Source: Leptospira barantonii
GTDB taxonomy: Bacteria; Spirochaetota; Leptospiria; Leptospirales; Leptospiraceae
NCBI RefSeq assembly: GCF_002811925.1
Contig: NZ_NPDS01000004.1
Span: 1 to 64,000, forward strand
DNA: 64,000 nucleotides
Reading direction: 5' to 3'
Shown here: positions 1-12,504 of the stretch, piece after piece
Numbering within the stretch: position 1 is the first letter of the stretch
Layout: each line of letters starts with the position of its first letter
The notes under the pieces: model-generated
Told to the model about the DNA's origin: nothing
Database searches by the model: none
What the model saw: only the letters and a program-made list of their open reading frames with translations
Translations under genes and position numbers: made by a program

Positions 1-82
1 ATTGCTCCCATGCGTGACGCTCCTCCGTTTTTTCTAAAACTTCAACCCATACGGTTCCGAGTGACGTCACCTCGGTACCCAT
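1..82 (-). CDS. Possible 5' end of a gene running off the left edge
   Basis: On the minus strand an open frame begins with ATG at 82 and runs to base 1 without a stop (27 codons). It reads like real coding sequence (valine/glutamate rich, no low-complexity bias), but no family can be named from so short a piece. The ribosome site is poor: GAGG lies only two bases before the ATG. An in-frame TGA about 11 codons upstream (near 113-115) limits how far the gene can extend. It would be divergent from the HAD gene at 191. Confidence 0.3.
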   Translation of the reverse strand, partial: MGTEVTSLGTVWVEVLEKTEERHAWEQ

Positions 83-190
83 GACCTCGCGCGTGCAATG
101 GGTTGCGACTCAAAACGCGGGAACTTCAATGTCAAAGAAATCAAAAAAATCATTCTCTAAAATCCCCAATCCGATTTACTGAAACAATCT

Positions 191-1051
191 ATGTCTTTCG
201 ATCCGACCCAAATTCACACGATCGCCGTCGACTTGGACGGAACCCTTCTCAATTCAAAAAGTAGAATCTCCCCTCTCACCCATTCGGTGCTTCAAAGCGC
301 GATCGATCAGGGGAAGAATTTAGTGATCGCAACCGGAAGAAGATTTTATTCCACGTTCGCGTTTGCGAAAGAGTTCAAGGGAGAAGTTCATGTCGTGTCC
401 AACAATGGGCAGATTCTTAGAAAGTCTCCGAACGCCGAAAGAATTTCGGAAAGTTATCTGGATCTCGAGTTGGTTCAGAAAATTCTTCTTTTGGGAAAAG
501 AATTTCATACACCACCGATTCTTCACGTAGACAAGTTCGAAGAAGGAATCGACATGCTCACGGAAATTCCGATCACGGACGGAGCGTATCACAACTATTC
601 GGGAGGAGATCATTCTCGAACAAGATCGATCGGCGATTTTCTTTCCGCCGATCTGGAAAAGATTTTGGTGATATGTTTTCTTTCACTTCGTAAGGAAGAT
701 CTGGATTCTCTGGTTCAAAAAATTTCTTCGTTGCCGGAGGCGGCGGAACTGCGTTGTATTCTTACAAAGATCCCGGGCGTTTCTTACTGCGTAGAGATCA
801 TCAACGTTTCCGTTTCCAAGTGGTCCGGAATTTCCCGTTTTCTTTCACTCAAAGGGTTGGACGGAAAGGGAGTTATTTCTTTCGGGGACGAACGCAACGA
901 TCTTGAAATGCTTCTTCATAGCGGAGCCGGGTTTGCGATGAAGAATGCGATTCCCGAAATCAAAAATACGGCGAGACACGTTACGCGATACAGTAACGAA
1001 GAGGACGGAGTCGCTCTTGCTTTAGTGGAGAATGGGATCGTTCTTTTTTGA
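191..1051 (+). CDS. HAD-superfamily hydrolase, Cof type
   Basis: A 286-residue cytosolic phosphatase of the haloacid dehalogenase superfamily, Cof/YbiV-like subfamily. These act on sugar phosphates, nucleotides or flavin precursors; the substrate here cannot be read. Motif I is the DLDGTLL near residue 15 (nucleophile Asp and acid/base Asp), motif II the threonine in ATGRR near residue 48, and motif IV the GDERNDLEM near residue 237 that binds Mg2+. The region between motifs II and IV is the C2-type cap. Length is normal for the family (about 270-290). No clear Shine-Dalgarno sequence precedes the ATG. The last 30 bases overlap the end of the opposite-strand gene 1022-1234. Confidence 0.88.
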   Translation: MSFDPTQIHTIAVDLDGTLLNSKSRISPLTHSVLQSAIDQGKNLVIATGRRFYSTFAFAKEFKGEVHVVSNNGQILRKSPNAERISESYLDLELVQKILLLGKEFHTPPILHVDKFEEGIDMLTEIPITDGAYHNYSGGDHSRTRSIGDFLSADLEKILVICFLSLRKEDLDSLVQKISSLPEAAELRCILTKIPGVSYCVEIINVSVSKWSGISRFLSLKGLDGKGVISFGDERNDLEMLLHSGAGFAMKNAIPEIKNTARHVTRYSNEEDGVALALVENGIVLF

Positions 1052-1234
1052 AGCGGGGGTTATGTCGCAGTTTTTGCAGGCGCCGTTGTAACAACCGAAG
1101 TCTTCTTCCGAGTTGTCGGACGGTTTTTTTGTGAATTCTCGGATCACCGAGATCAAGGGGAAAAACAAACGAATCGCGGTCGCGCTTACGATCGTATATA
1201 CGATCCAATCCTGTGTTTGTATTTCCAAGTGCAT
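1022..1234 (-). CDS. Small Cys-rich single-pass membrane protein
   Basis: A 70-residue protein with one hydrophobic segment (about residues 10-30, including DWIVYTIVSATAIRLFF) followed by a polar tail containing CYNGACKNC. A short membrane anchor followed by clustered cysteines of the C-x4-C-x2-C kind resembles the FeoB-associated Cys-rich membrane proteins, so metal binding is plausible but unproven. I start at ATG 1234; an upstream ATG at 1306 would add a charged, unlikely N-terminus and run into the hemA promoter. It is divergent from hemA, and its 3' end overlaps the HAD gene tail to tail by 30 bases. Confidence 0.62.
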   Translation of the reverse strand: MHLEIQTQDWIVYTIVSATAIRLFFPLISVIREFTKKPSDNSEEDFGCYNGACKNCDITPASKKNDPILH

Positions 1235-1289
1235 AAATCTAAATTGAAAATCAGTCTCAATAAAGTCAACAGAAACTTTTTTTCTGTAG

Positions 1290-1305
1290 TGACACTTCTT
1301 TGACA
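1290..1305 (+). promoter_or_regulatory. HemR-type hem-box upstream of hemA
   Basis: TGACA (1290-1294), six bases, TGACA (1301-1305): a perfect direct repeat of the form TGACA-N6-TGACA. This is the motif described for the Leptospira response regulator HemR. The second half-site is part of the -35 hexamer TTGACA at 1300-1305, the usual position for an OmpR/PhoB-type activator. The regulator's own gene lies 5.7 kb downstream in the same gene cluster (7010-7702), so autoregulation of the operon is expected. Confidence 0.75.
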
Positions 1306-1330
1306 ATCAAAGCTTTAAAACTGGTATAGT
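1300..1330 (+). promoter_or_regulatory. Putative sigma70-type promoter for the hem operon
   Basis: TTGACA at 1300-1305 and TATAGT at 1325-1330, separated by 19 bases. The long spacer fits a promoter that needs an activator. Transcription would start near 1337, only about six bases before the hemA ATG at 1343. No Shine-Dalgarno sequence is visible there, so the mRNA may be nearly leaderless. Confidence 0.55.
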
Positions 1331-1342
1331 TCTTTTATCGAT

Positions 1343-2221
1343 ATGTGGTCCACTCTGCGAGTTTATCATTCTATTCAAAAGGATAGAGAGAATGTAGAGA
1401 TTCCGGGTTCTTATTCCTGGATGACTTGTATGCGTACGATCTGGATCGCAGATAGTCGGATTCATGGCGAACCTTCTCATCAACCCTCTACTTTAGAAAC
1501 CTATGACGGTTACGAAGGATATCGCTTTTTGCTCGAAGTCATTTCCGGTCTTCATTCTAGACTTTTGGGAGAAACCGAAGTCCTCGCTCAGTTTCGAGAT
1601 AAGTTCAAAAATAATTCTCTCCCCTCTTCCGCTTTCGGAGAATATCTCGCTAAGTTCAGAGACAGTTTGATTCAGGATTCAAGAAGCATTCGTTCTCGTT
1701 ATCTTCAAAACATCGGCGAACAGTCGTACGGCGGTCTTGCCAATAAATATCTCAAGGATCAAAACTCCGTTTCACTTTTGGGAACGGGACAACTTGCGGA
1801 GAAAATTCTCCCCTGGTTGAAAAACAGAAACGTTACCCTCGTGGGTCGAAACGAAAAACGTTTATTAGAACTTTCTAAAGAATCCGGTTGTTCCACAAAA
1901 TTGTTAAGCGAATGGAATCCGTCGGACGGGGAAGCGATCGTGATCGCGGCTCCTTTGGACTTGGATTCCTATATGAATTCCATTGTTTCGGATACGGTCG
2001 TCGTAGACTTCAGGGAAGTTCCTTTGGAAAAAAAATGGCCGGATCAGGTTTCTTACGTTTCCTTTGCGGAGATGTTGGATTCTTTGCGTGAAACCGAAGA
2101 AAGGGCCATACAAATTCGGGAAAGGGTTCAGCCCGCTCTCGACGAACTCGTGGAAGAAAGGGAACTCGAAGCGCAACAGTTCATTTTCGGTTGGGAAGAT
2201 CTGAATTGTCCCGCGTTCTGA
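1343..2221 (+). CDS. hemA: Glutamyl-tRNA reductase (short form)
   Basis: Reduces glutamyl-tRNA(Glu) to glutamate-1-semialdehyde with NADPH, the first step of the C5 haem pathway. The catalytic cysteine is Cys29 in MTCMRT, the counterpart of the usual STCNRT. GLHSRLLGETEVLAQ (residues 69-83) matches the conserved GLDSxxxGExQILGQ block, and LLGTGQ (145-150) starts the NADPH-binding Rossmann domain. At 292 residues it is much shorter than the usual ~420: the N-terminus is about 20 residues short and the C-terminal dimerisation domain is reduced to a helical stub of about 40 residues. It is the first gene of the hem operon and overlaps or abuts hemCD. Assignment rests on motifs and on operon position. 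Confidence 0.88.
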   Translation: MWSTLRVYHSIQKDRENVEIPGSYSWMTCMRTIWIADSRIHGEPSHQPSTLETYDGYEGYRFLLEVISGLHSRLLGETEVLAQFRDKFKNNSLPSSAFGEYLAKFRDSLIQDSRSIRSRYLQNIGEQSYGGLANKYLKDQNSVSLLGTGQLAEKILPWLKNRNVTLVGRNEKRLLELSKESGCSTKLLSEWNPSDGEAIVIAAPLDLDSYMNSIVSDTVVVDFREVPLEKKWPDQVSYVSFAEMLDSLRETEERAIQIRERVQPALDELVEERELEAQQFIFGWEDLNCPAF

Positions 2222-3834
2222 AGATCGGTTCCCGCAAAAGCGCTCTCGCAAGACTTCAAACCTACCTTGTACTCGGTGCCTTAAGGGAAAAATTCCCGGA
2301 CCTTCCGGTCGAACTTCATTTTAGAGAAGCTTCCGGAGATCAGGATCTGCAAACCCCTCTTTGGAAAATGGGAACCCGAGGCGTTTTCACTCAGGATCTT
2401 ACAAAGGATCTCGTGGAAAAAAAAGTGGATCTGGTGATCCATTCTTGGAAGGATTTGGATCTTGAAGGTCATTCCGGCACGACGATCGTGGGAGTTTTGG
2501 ATCGTGCGGATCAAAGAGACGTTCTTCTTTGGAAAAATTCATCTCTTTCGAAATATTCTCCCGAAGAATTGAAAATTCAAACGTCTTCTCCGAGAAGAGA
2601 ATATAACCTTAAAAAATTCTTAAGTAAGTCCCTCCCCTCCCGTTATAAAAATTCGATTCTTACTTTTTTGCCCGTCCGCGGAAACATTCAAACAAGGATC
2701 CGCAAATGGAGAGAATCCGACGCGGACGGACTTGTTCTTGCCAAAGCCGCACTCGACCGTCTTTTGTCCGAAAGTTTTTTGAATTCTGACGAATTAGAAT
2801 ATCAAGAAATACGAAAGTTCTTAAGGGGTGCTCTCGCAGAATCCACGTATCAAATCTTTCCTCTTTCGTTAAATCCCACCGCGCCCGCGCAAGGCGCGAT
2901 CGCGGCGGAATCCCGAACCGAAGACTCTTGGGTTTTAAATCTGATCCGTTCGTTGAGCAACACGGAAGTGGTTTCCGCGGTCGAAGAAGAACGTAAAATT
3001 CTCAAACGATTCGGCGGAGGCTGTCATCAGAAGATCGGAGTTTCCATTCTTCATAAACCGTACGGAAAAGTTTTGTATCAAAGAGGACTTACGGACGCCG
3101 GCGAAGTTCTGGAAATCGAGGAACAATTTTTCGTAAACTCCGCGCCGCCTGCGGCGGCGCTCTCAAACGCCTACCCGGTTCCCGGCGAAGCCGTAAAACA
3201 AAAAAGAATCCCATTAGATTCTTTGCATGGGTTTACGTTGTCCGCAGACGGTAAAGAAGATCGGATGATTCTTCCCGAAGAATTGATCGCCAAAGATTGG
3301 CTCGTAACTCGGGGCAACGCGTATCCGAACTTGGACCCGGCCCTGCAACACAAAGGGCTGATTTGGACTTCGGGTTTAAAAACTTGGTTTCAACTCAGCG
3401 AACGCGATATCTGGGTGCACGGTTCCTTGGACGCGCTCGGTGAAGAGGAACTTCCGAAATATTCCATTTTTGGAAAGTCTTTGGACTTCGTGAAGTGCAC
3501 ACACGTCGGTTCGACCGAAGTCGCTTCGGGGATCGAACGTGTTCTTACGTATCAAACTCAGGCGATGGAAGATTATCCCGATCTTTCCGAAAAGACGCAC
3601 CTCTTTTGGATGAGCGCATCGCAGTTCGACAAAGCGCTTTCGCTTTTTCCGCAGATTCGAAATCGATTTCACGCCTGCGGACCCGGAATTACTTCCTCTC
3701 ATATCCGAAAAGTTCTGGGAGAATCCGCAAACCTATCCATCTTTATACACTACGAGTCCTGGCTTGAGAGTCTCGGACTCAAAGAATTCAAAGGAAAAGA
3801 GCTTGGAAACCAAACAGAGAAGAATCCGTCTTAA
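2206..3834 (+). CDS. hemCD: Porphobilinogen deaminase / uroporphyrinogen-III synthase fusion
   Basis: Two enzymes in one chain of about 542 residues. The N-terminal half (to about residue 310) is HemC, which polymerises four porphobilinogens. It has the KIGSRKSALA start, the arginine-rich SSPRRE and PVRGNIQTR loops, and Cys273 in FGGGCHQ, which carries the dipyrromethane cofactor. The C-terminal 200 residues are the poorly conserved HemD fold, which closes and inverts ring D. HemC with HemD activity has been described in Leptospira. I start at TTG 2206 because GGGAAG lies seven bases upstream; TTG 2191 is an alternative without a ribosome site. The start lies inside the end of hemA, so translation is probably coupled. 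The 3' end overlaps hemB by 32 bases. Confidence 0.9.
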   Translation: MSRVLKIGSRKSALARLQTYLVLGALREKFPDLPVELHFREASGDQDLQTPLWKMGTRGVFTQDLTKDLVEKKVDLVIHSWKDLDLEGHSGTTIVGVLDRADQRDVLLWKNSSLSKYSPEELKIQTSSPRREYNLKKFLSKSLPSRYKNSILTFLPVRGNIQTRIRKWRESDADGLVLAKAALDRLLSESFLNSDELEYQEIRKFLRGALAESTYQIFPLSLNPTAPAQGAIAAESRTEDSWVLNLIRSLSNTEVVSAVEEERKILKRFGGGCHQKIGVSILHKPYGKVLYQRGLTDAGEVLEIEEQFFVNSAPPAAALSNAYPVPGEAVKQKRIPLDSLHGFTLSADGKEDRMILPEELIAKDWLVTRGNAYPNLDPALQHKGLIWTSGLKTWFQLSERDIWVHGSLDALGEEELPKYSIFGKSLDFVKCTHVGSTEVASGIERVLTYQTQAMEDYPDLSEKTHLFWMSASQFDKALSLFPQIRNRFHACGPGITSSHIRKVLGESANLSIFIHYESWLESLGLKEFKGKELGNQTEKNPS

Positions 3835-4756
3835 CGCCCCGCTCCGGGATCTTGCGTCTTCGGAAAGTTTAAATTCAAAAAAACTAATACAGCCTCTCTT
3901 TATCGTGGAAGGACTTAAGGAAAAGGAAAGAATGGATTCTCTTCCGGGAGTTTTTCGGGACACCGAAGCTTCCGTTTTGAAACAGGTGGAATCGGATCTG
4001 AAAGCGGGTCTGAAACACTTCATTCTTTTTTTGGTTCCTGAGCTCAAATCCAATACTGAAATTCCGAAATCTTTTTACGAACGTTCCATTTCATCCTTAA
4101 AGAAAGAATTTCCCGATGCTTTTTTGTGGATCGACGCTTGTATGTGTTCCCTTACGACTCACGGACATTGCGGGCTTTTGCATGAGGACGGAAGAATCGA
4201 TAATCCTTCTTCGGTGAAACATCTTTCTCAGATCGCGTTGACGTATGCGCAGGCGGGTGCGGATGGAATCGCCCCGAGCGACATGATGGACGGAAGAGTC
4301 AAAAGTCACCGCGAGATATTAGATACATACGGATTTTCGAATATTCCAATTATGAGTTATTCTACCAAGTTTAAGAGTAATTTTTACGGACCGTTTCGAG
4401 CCGCCGCGGATTCCGCGCCGGGGCACGGGGATCGTTCCTCCTATCAAATCGACGTTCGCAATCGGGAGGATTCCATTCTTTCCTCGATCCGAGACAAAGA
4501 AGAAGGCGCGGACTTTCTGATGGTCAAACCGGGAATGACTTCGATCGATCTCATCGGTCCGATCCGCGAAAAAACCGGGCTTCCCACCGGTGCGTATCAG
4601 GTCAGTGGAGAATACGCTTCGATTCATTATCTCGCACAAAACGGGTTCTGCGATTTCGACGCGGCCTTGCGTGAAACCTGGCAGATCTTTTCCAGAGCCG
4701 GATCGGCTTATCTGATTACCTACGCCGCAAGAAGAGGCAAGGAGATATTATCTTGA
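3803..4756 (+). CDS. hemB: Delta-aminolevulinic acid dehydratase (porphobilinogen synthase)
   Basis: Condenses two 5-aminolevulinates into porphobilinogen in the cytosol. With the chosen start the protein has 317 residues. Schiff-base lysines are Lys189 in [15 protein letters not shown] and Lys242 in LMVKPGM. The zinc-site cysteines are seen in [14 protein letters not shown] (Cys113, Cys115, Cys123), so this is the Zn-dependent type. I prefer TTG 3803 to the upstream TTG 3764: AAAGGA lies about seven bases before it, and the protein then opens with [12 protein letters not shown], matching the family's usual N-terminus. It lies between hemCD (32-base overlap) and hemL (stop and start overlap by four bases). 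Confidence 0.93.
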   Translation: METKQRRIRLNAPLRDLASSESLNSKKLIQPLFIVEGLKEKERMDSLPGVFRDTEASVLKQVESDLKAGLKHFILFLVPELKSNTEIPKSFYERSISSLKKEFPDAFLWIDACMCSLTTHGHCGLLHEDGRIDNPSSVKHLSQIALTYAQAGADGIAPSDMMDGRVKSHREILDTYGFSNIPIMSYSTKFKSNFYGPFRAAADSAPGHGDRSSYQIDVRNREDSILSSIRDKEEGADFLMVKPGMTSIDLIGPIREKTGLPTGAYQVSGEYASIHYLAQNGFCDFDAALRETWQIFSRAGSAYLITYAARRGKEILS

Positions 4757-6084
4757 GTCAACACACAACCAATTCTAAATTGATTTCCGAATCCTGGAAA
4801 GGAAAGAACTCGGATGAACTTTTTGAAAGAGCGAAGAAGGTTTCTCCGGGCGGCGTACATTCTCCCGTGCGATCGTTTCGTTCGGTCGGAGGCACTCCCG
4901 TTTTCTTTGCGTCCGCAAACGGAGCCACGTTAACCGACATCGAAGGAAAAGAATATATCGATTATTGTCTGAGTTTCGGGCCTTTGATTCTCGGTCATCG
5001 TGATCCTGAAGTGGAGGAAGTCGTTCGTGAAACCGCGGGTCTTGCTTGGAGTTTCGGAGCCGCGGAGCCATACTCTCTCGAACTCGCAGAGTTTATCACG
5101 AGCCAAATTCCTTGGGCCGAAAAAGTTCGTTTTGTCAACTCGGGAACCGAAGCCGTAATGAGCGCGCTTCGCGTTGCTCGCGCGGCTACCGGACGTGAAA
5201 AAATTTTAAAGTTCGACGGATGTTATCACGGTCATCTCGACGCACTTCTCGTAAAAGCGGGCTCCGGACTTGCCGGAGAATCCTCTTCCGACAGCGCGGG
5301 GATTTCCGCTACGGCGATCGCAAACACGCTCGTACTTCCTTTGGATGATGAGAAAGCCGTTGAAAAAATTTTTGAAACCGAAGGGAAGAATATAGCCGCG
5401 TTGATCATCGAACCTCTTCCGGCGAACTACGGACTTCTCATCCAAAGAAAGGAATTTTTAACCAAGATCGTTGAAATCGCAAAAAAACACGGCACGTTAG
5501 TCGTCTTTGATGAAGTGATTTCCGGATTTCGTACCGGATTTCAAGGAATGGCGGGTTTACTCGGGATCAAGCCGGATCTCGTAACCTACGGCAAGATCAT
5601 CGGCGGGGGTTTTCCCGTGGGATGTTATGCGGGAAGAAAGGATCTTTTGGATCTGGTCGCTCCTTCCGGTCCCGTTTATCAGGCGGGAACCTTGAGCGGA
5701 AGCCCGTTCGGGATGAGAGCCGGGCTCGCGACTTTGAAAAAGGCGCAAAGGGATTCCGTTTATTCTGTGTTAGACGATCGGACCAAAATCTTAACAACCG
5801 AAATGATCCGTCTTCTGGATCGCAAATCCAGTCAAGAATGGGAGGCTGTAACCCATTCTTCCCTATTTTGGTTTCGAAAAAAAACGCAAGAACCGGTTCG
5901 AAGAATCGATCAAATCCCCGAAGGACACAAAGAAGGATTCGCAAAAGTATTTCATGCTTTACTAAAGCACGGAATTTATCTGGCCCCATCCGGTTACGAG
6001 GTGGGATTTTTATCTTGGGCGCACGACGATCGAGTCATCGCAAAAACTTTGGAGATAGCGGACAAGGCTCTGAAAGAACTTTAA
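4753..6084 (+). CDS. hemL: Glutamate-1-semialdehyde 2,1-aminomutase
   Basis: PLP enzyme that converts glutamate-1-semialdehyde to 5-aminolevulinate, completing the C5 route begun by HemA. The chain has 443 residues, normal for the family. The PLP lysine is Lys281 in [22 protein letters not shown] (252-260) holds the Asp that contacts the pyridine nitrogen, and [11 protein letters not shown] (130-140) is the phosphate-binding turn. The start is TTG 4753, with AAGGAG eight bases upstream and a four-base overlap with the hemB stop. Its stop codon shares one base with the ATG of the following kinase (TAATG). Confidence 0.95.
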   Translation: MSQHTTNSKLISESWKGKNSDELFERAKKVSPGGVHSPVRSFRSVGGTPVFFASANGATLTDIEGKEYIDYCLSFGPLILGHRDPEVEEVVRETAGLAWSFGAAEPYSLELAEFITSQIPWAEKVRFVNSGTEAVMSALRVARAATGREKILKFDGCYHGHLDALLVKAGSGLAGESSSDSAGISATAIANTLVLPLDDEKAVEKIFETEGKNIAALIIEPLPANYGLLIQRKEFLTKIVEIAKKHGTLVVFDEVISGFRTGFQGMAGLLGIKPDLVTYGKIIGGGFPVGCYAGRKDLLDLVAPSGPVYQAGTLSGSPFGMRAGLATLKKAQRDSVYSVLDDRTKILTTEMIRLLDRKSSQEWEAVTHSSLFWFRKKTQEPVRRIDQIPEGHKEGFAKVFHALLKHGIYLAPSGYEVGFLSWAHDDRVIAKTLEIADKALKEL

Positions 6085-7009
6085 TGTCTTCTCTTTGGAA
6101 AAATTCTAGAATTCTTTTCGCGATCGTTTGGCTTTTGGTCACCGTCTCGCTCGGTGTTTGGTGGTTTTGGCTCGGACTCAAACTCACGAACATCGTCGCG
6201 GGGTTGAGCGCAAAGTTAGACGCTTCTTCCGCGTCGGAAAGTCTTTTGGTGTTGGAAAGACAAAGTAGAATGATCAAGATGGAAGGAACATTCTTCCTTT
6301 TGATGCTTTTTATCGGCGGTGTAACGCTGATATGGCTTTCGTATCGGGACATTCGAAGAAACAAAATGATTCACGATTTTTTTTCCACCGTGACACACGA
6401 AATGAAAACTCCGCTCGCAAGTCTTCGTTTGCAAGCCGAAAGTCTTCAAGAAGAACTTCCGAATCGTAACGAAAGTAAACTGATTCAAAGATTGCTAATG
6501 GATTCGGTGAGAATCGAATCGCAGATGAACCGCGCGATGTATCTTGCAAGTCTGACAAGATCCGAAATTCTTTATATAGAAAAAACGAATGTGCCTGAGA
6601 TCTTCCTTTCGATCGCCGAGGATTTTCCGGAATTGAAGATCGATCTTTCGCATCTCGAAAACGTTTCGGTGTGCGCCGATCGAAAGGCTCTCGAAAGTAT
6701 TTTTAGAAATCTCGTCGAAAATTCCATCAAACACGGAAAGGCTAGCCTATTCGAAGTCATTTCCGAAAAACAAAAAAACGATCAGGTGTTGATTACCGTA
6801 AAAGACAACGGAAGCGGGTTTGACGGAAAACACCAAGCGCTGGGAGTTCCGTTTCAAAGACACGGGAGCACGAGCGGAACGGGAATCGGCCTTTATATCA
6901 TAAAAGAATTAACCAAGAAGATGAAAGGTTCCATGCATGTAATTCCACAAAGCGCCGGCTTTCGCGTGGACTTGATTCTTCCTGGCTCGGGAAAAGAGGA
7001 CGGCCGAAG

Positions 7010-7013
<4 letters not shown>
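6084..7013 (+). CDS. hemK: Haem-operon sensor histidine kinase (HemK of HemKR)
   Basis: A membrane histidine kinase of 309 residues. Two hydrophobic segments (about 8-32 and 70-88) enclose a short loop of about 38 residues, so there is little room for a classic periplasmic sensor domain. The phospho-accepting His105 lies in TVTHEMKTPLASL. The HATPase part shows the N box (NLVENSIKHG), DNGSGFDG and the GTGIGLYI glycine box. The gene sits within the haem operon and shares a four-base ATGA overlap with the regulator gene. HemKR in Leptospira is reported to respond to haem; the name here rests on that synteny. It is not the glutamine methyltransferase also called HemK. Confidence 0.87.
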
Positions 7014-10060
<3,047 letters not shown>

Positions 10061-10167
10061 AGGGCATTCGCTCCGTTTTCGGTCAAAATTTCGTCCAATA
10101 ATTTATTGATAAGGAGTGGCGATTCTTGCTAGCGGGGGTCGTATACTTTATAGTAGGAAGGACCGTT

Positions 10168-11127
10168 TTGATTTCATACTTGAAAAACCTTTTTCTGATT
10201 TTCGCATTATTCTTTATCATCACATTCTCCGTTTTTTCGGAGACTGTACTTTTGCACGAGGGCGGAAGTTTTCGCGGAAAAGTAGTCACACAAAATCAAA
10301 AGACGATTACGATTCAAACCAAGGAAGGCAAACGAGTCGTACAGAAAAAAGAAATCTTAAAAGTCATCTATAAGGATATCGACGAAGAAGAGGAAGAAAG
10401 AATCCGCAACGCCGAAATCAAAAGAATGGAAGACGAAAAACTTTCCAAACAAAGAAACTTCGAACTTCAAAAACAACACGACGAGGAAGAACGTCTTAGA
10501 AAGGAAAGAGAAGAAGCCGAAAAAAATAAGCCTCTTCCACCCGCTCCTCCTCCAAAACCCGCGGTATCAAAAACCGGCGCGCTTGCAAGATCGGCGATTC
10601 TTCCCGGTTGGGGACAATGGGCGAGCGGAAGACAATTCGCCGCGATCATCTATCCTACTCTTTTCTTAGCCGCGGGTTACGCGGTATATGAGAATAATCG
10701 CAAGTATCTTGCCGCTAAAAAAGACTACGAGGGTTACGGAAATCCGTATTCTCAGGATTCGATCACACTCGCGGCTCTCGGTATTGCAAATCCTCAATTG
10801 GCCCCCGCGCTTTCGGATCCGGTGGCGTTGTATGTTTACAACCAACAGTTCAGTCCGTATCAGGATAGAAGAGAAGCGGTCGATAAGGCTTATAAAAATC
10901 TTCAAACAAGCATCGGAGTGTTGGCGGGAATTTATCTGATCAACTTAGCCGATGCGTTTATCTTCGGCGGACAAATTTCCTCCAAGGTCGGAATCTCGGA
11001 CGGAGCCTCTAAGGGATTGATCTTCGATTACAATCCGATGGCAAACTCGGGAACTTTCAACGGAGGAGCGGCATCCTCTTCGACTTTAGAATCCAAGTAT
11101 ACATTCGGATATCGATACCAATTTTAA
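10168..11127 (+). CDS. Exported protein with charged coiled-coil linker, DUF5683-like
   Basis: Not a haem enzyme by sequence. From TTG 10168 (AGGAAGGA five bases upstream) the protein has 319 residues and a textbook signal peptide ending near VFSETV. An in-frame TTG at 10126, with AAGGAG, would add 14 residues. After a short SHR-like beta region (about 20-70) comes a highly charged helix rich in E, K and R (about 75-120), a proline run, then ARSAILPGWGQWASGR and several membrane-like stretches, a pattern seen in DUF5683 membrane proteins. Lying between hemN and hemG it may be co-transcribed with them. Function is unknown. Confidence 0.75.
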   Translation: MISYLKNLFLIFALFFIITFSVFSETVLLHEGGSFRGKVVTQNQKTITIQTKEGKRVVQKKEILKVIYKDIDEEEEERIRNAEIKRMEDEKLSKQRNFELQKQHDEEERLRKEREEAEKNKPLPPAPPPKPAVSKTGALARSAILPGWGQWASGRQFAAIIYPTLFLAAGYAVYENNRKYLAAKKDYEGYGNPYSQDSITLAALGIANPQLAPALSDPVALYVYNQQFSPYQDRREAVDKAYKNLQTSIGVLAGIYLINLADAFIFGGQISSKVGISDGASKGLIFDYNPMANSGTFNGGAASSSTLESKYTFGYRYQF

Positions 11128-11174
11128 AAAGATTGCTGATTTACAATCTTTAAGGTCTCGGCAAAAATAGATCC

Positions 11175-12476
11175 GTGGCCATACAACAACCGGATCATAT
11201 CGTCGTCGGCGCCGGGTTCACCGGACTTCTTTACGCTACACTTTCCGTTTTAAAGGGAGAATCGGTCCTTCTCTACGAAAAGAAAAATCGTCCGGGAGGT
11301 TTGATACAATCCGTACAAACTCCTTTCGGACTTGTTGAAACCGCGGCAAACGGAATCTTAAATTCGTATCGGCTGGAAGAATTTGCGGCCGCGCTCAATT
11401 TAGAAATCATTCCCACCCAAAAAACCTCTAAAAAAAGATATATCTGGAAGGACTCTTCTCCAAAACGAATCCCTCTTTCTTTTATGGGCGTCTTACGCCT
11501 GTTATACGGACTCTTTTTCTTGCCCGCCGGCTTGCAAAGGGAAGAATCCGTACATCATTGGGGAACTCGCGTACTCGGAGAATCGGCCGTCCGTGACGTG
11601 TTGGCTCCGGGGCTCGCGGGAGTATATGCAGGAAATCTAAAGGAGATGTCCGCCGAGTTGGTAATCGGTAAATGGATCTCCTCGAACGAGCCGCTGTGGA
11701 AAAATCTGCGCGCGGCGATGCAAAAGAAAAAATCGGAACCGAAGGTTCCCAGACAAAGAAAAGGAACGGTGAGTTTTCGAGGCGGACTCGGAGAGCTTCT
11801 AAACGCGATGGAGGCTAAGATTCAATCGTCTCCCGATTCCAAAATTCTTCGATCGGAAGAATCCCCTGCCCTATCCGTTCTTCGAAAAAGATATCCGAAA
11901 GCAAGAATCACATTGGCCTGCGGTTTGGAATCGTCTTTAAAAATTTTAGCTTCGAGTATTCCCGTTTTTAAACGATACGAAAAGGTATGTAGAACTCTCG
12001 GAGTCGTAACCGCGACGAGGTTCGGTAACGAATCTCTGCTCGGTAAGAAGACCGGCTTCGGAATTTTATTTCCACCCGAAGCGGGTTTTCGCGCGAGAGG
12101 GGTATTGTTGAACTCTTCGATTTTTACGGGGAGGGTTACGGACGGTCATTATTCGGAAACGTATATTTTCGGCGGAGCCTTGGATCCTGAAATATCCAAA
12201 ATGAAAGAACAGGAAATCGTTTCTATCTTGGAAGAGGATCGGAAAAAGATCACATCGCAAATCGCGACACAAAATTCCGCGCCTCTCAATCACTATGTTA
12301 CGATTTGGAAATCCGCGCTTCCGGTTTATGACGCGGCCCTTCTTGAGTTTAACAAGGAGCTGGATCGAAGTCTTCCCGAAGGAGTTTTCGTGGAAGGAAA
12401 TTTCCGATACGGGATCGGGCTCAGCGCGATTTTGGAAAGAGCTTGGAACGTTATGCGAAACGGCAAGGCATGCTGA
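11175..12476 (+). CDS. hemG: Protoporphyrinogen oxidase, HemY-type FAD enzyme
   Basis: Oxidises protoporphyrinogen IX to protoporphyrin IX. At 433 residues it is of the FAD (HemY/PPOX) type, not the small flavodoxin-like E. coli HemG, although the Leptospira gene is commonly named hemG. The dinucleotide-binding motif VVGAGFTGLLYA is at 11-22, followed by the conserved YEKKNRPGGLIQ. LAPGLAGVYAG is the PPOX motif for the substrate loop, and the C-terminal FVEGNFRYGIGLSAILERAW completes the FAD site. The start is GTG 11175. It ends 28 bases from the convergent hemH. Confidence 0.9.
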   Translation: MAIQQPDHIVVGAGFTGLLYATLSVLKGESVLLYEKKNRPGGLIQSVQTPFGLVETAANGILNSYRLEEFAAALNLEIIPTQKTSKKRYIWKDSSPKRIPLSFMGVLRLLYGLFFLPAGLQREESVHHWGTRVLGESAVRDVLAPGLAGVYAGNLKEMSAELVIGKWISSNEPLWKNLRAAMQKKKSEPKVPRQRKGTVSFRGGLGELLNAMEAKIQSSPDSKILRSEESPALSVLRKRYPKARITLACGLESSLKILASSIPVFKRYEKVCRTLGVVTATRFGNESLLGKKTGFGILFPPEAGFRARGVLLNSSIFTGRVTDGHYSETYIFGGALDPEISKMKEQEIVSILEEDRKKITSQIATQNSAPLNHYVTIWKSALPVYDAALLEFNKELDRSLPEGVFVEGNFRYGIGLSAILERAWNVMRNGKAC

Positions 12477-12504
12477 CGAAACTTTCTAATAATCGTTCTC
12501 TAAA

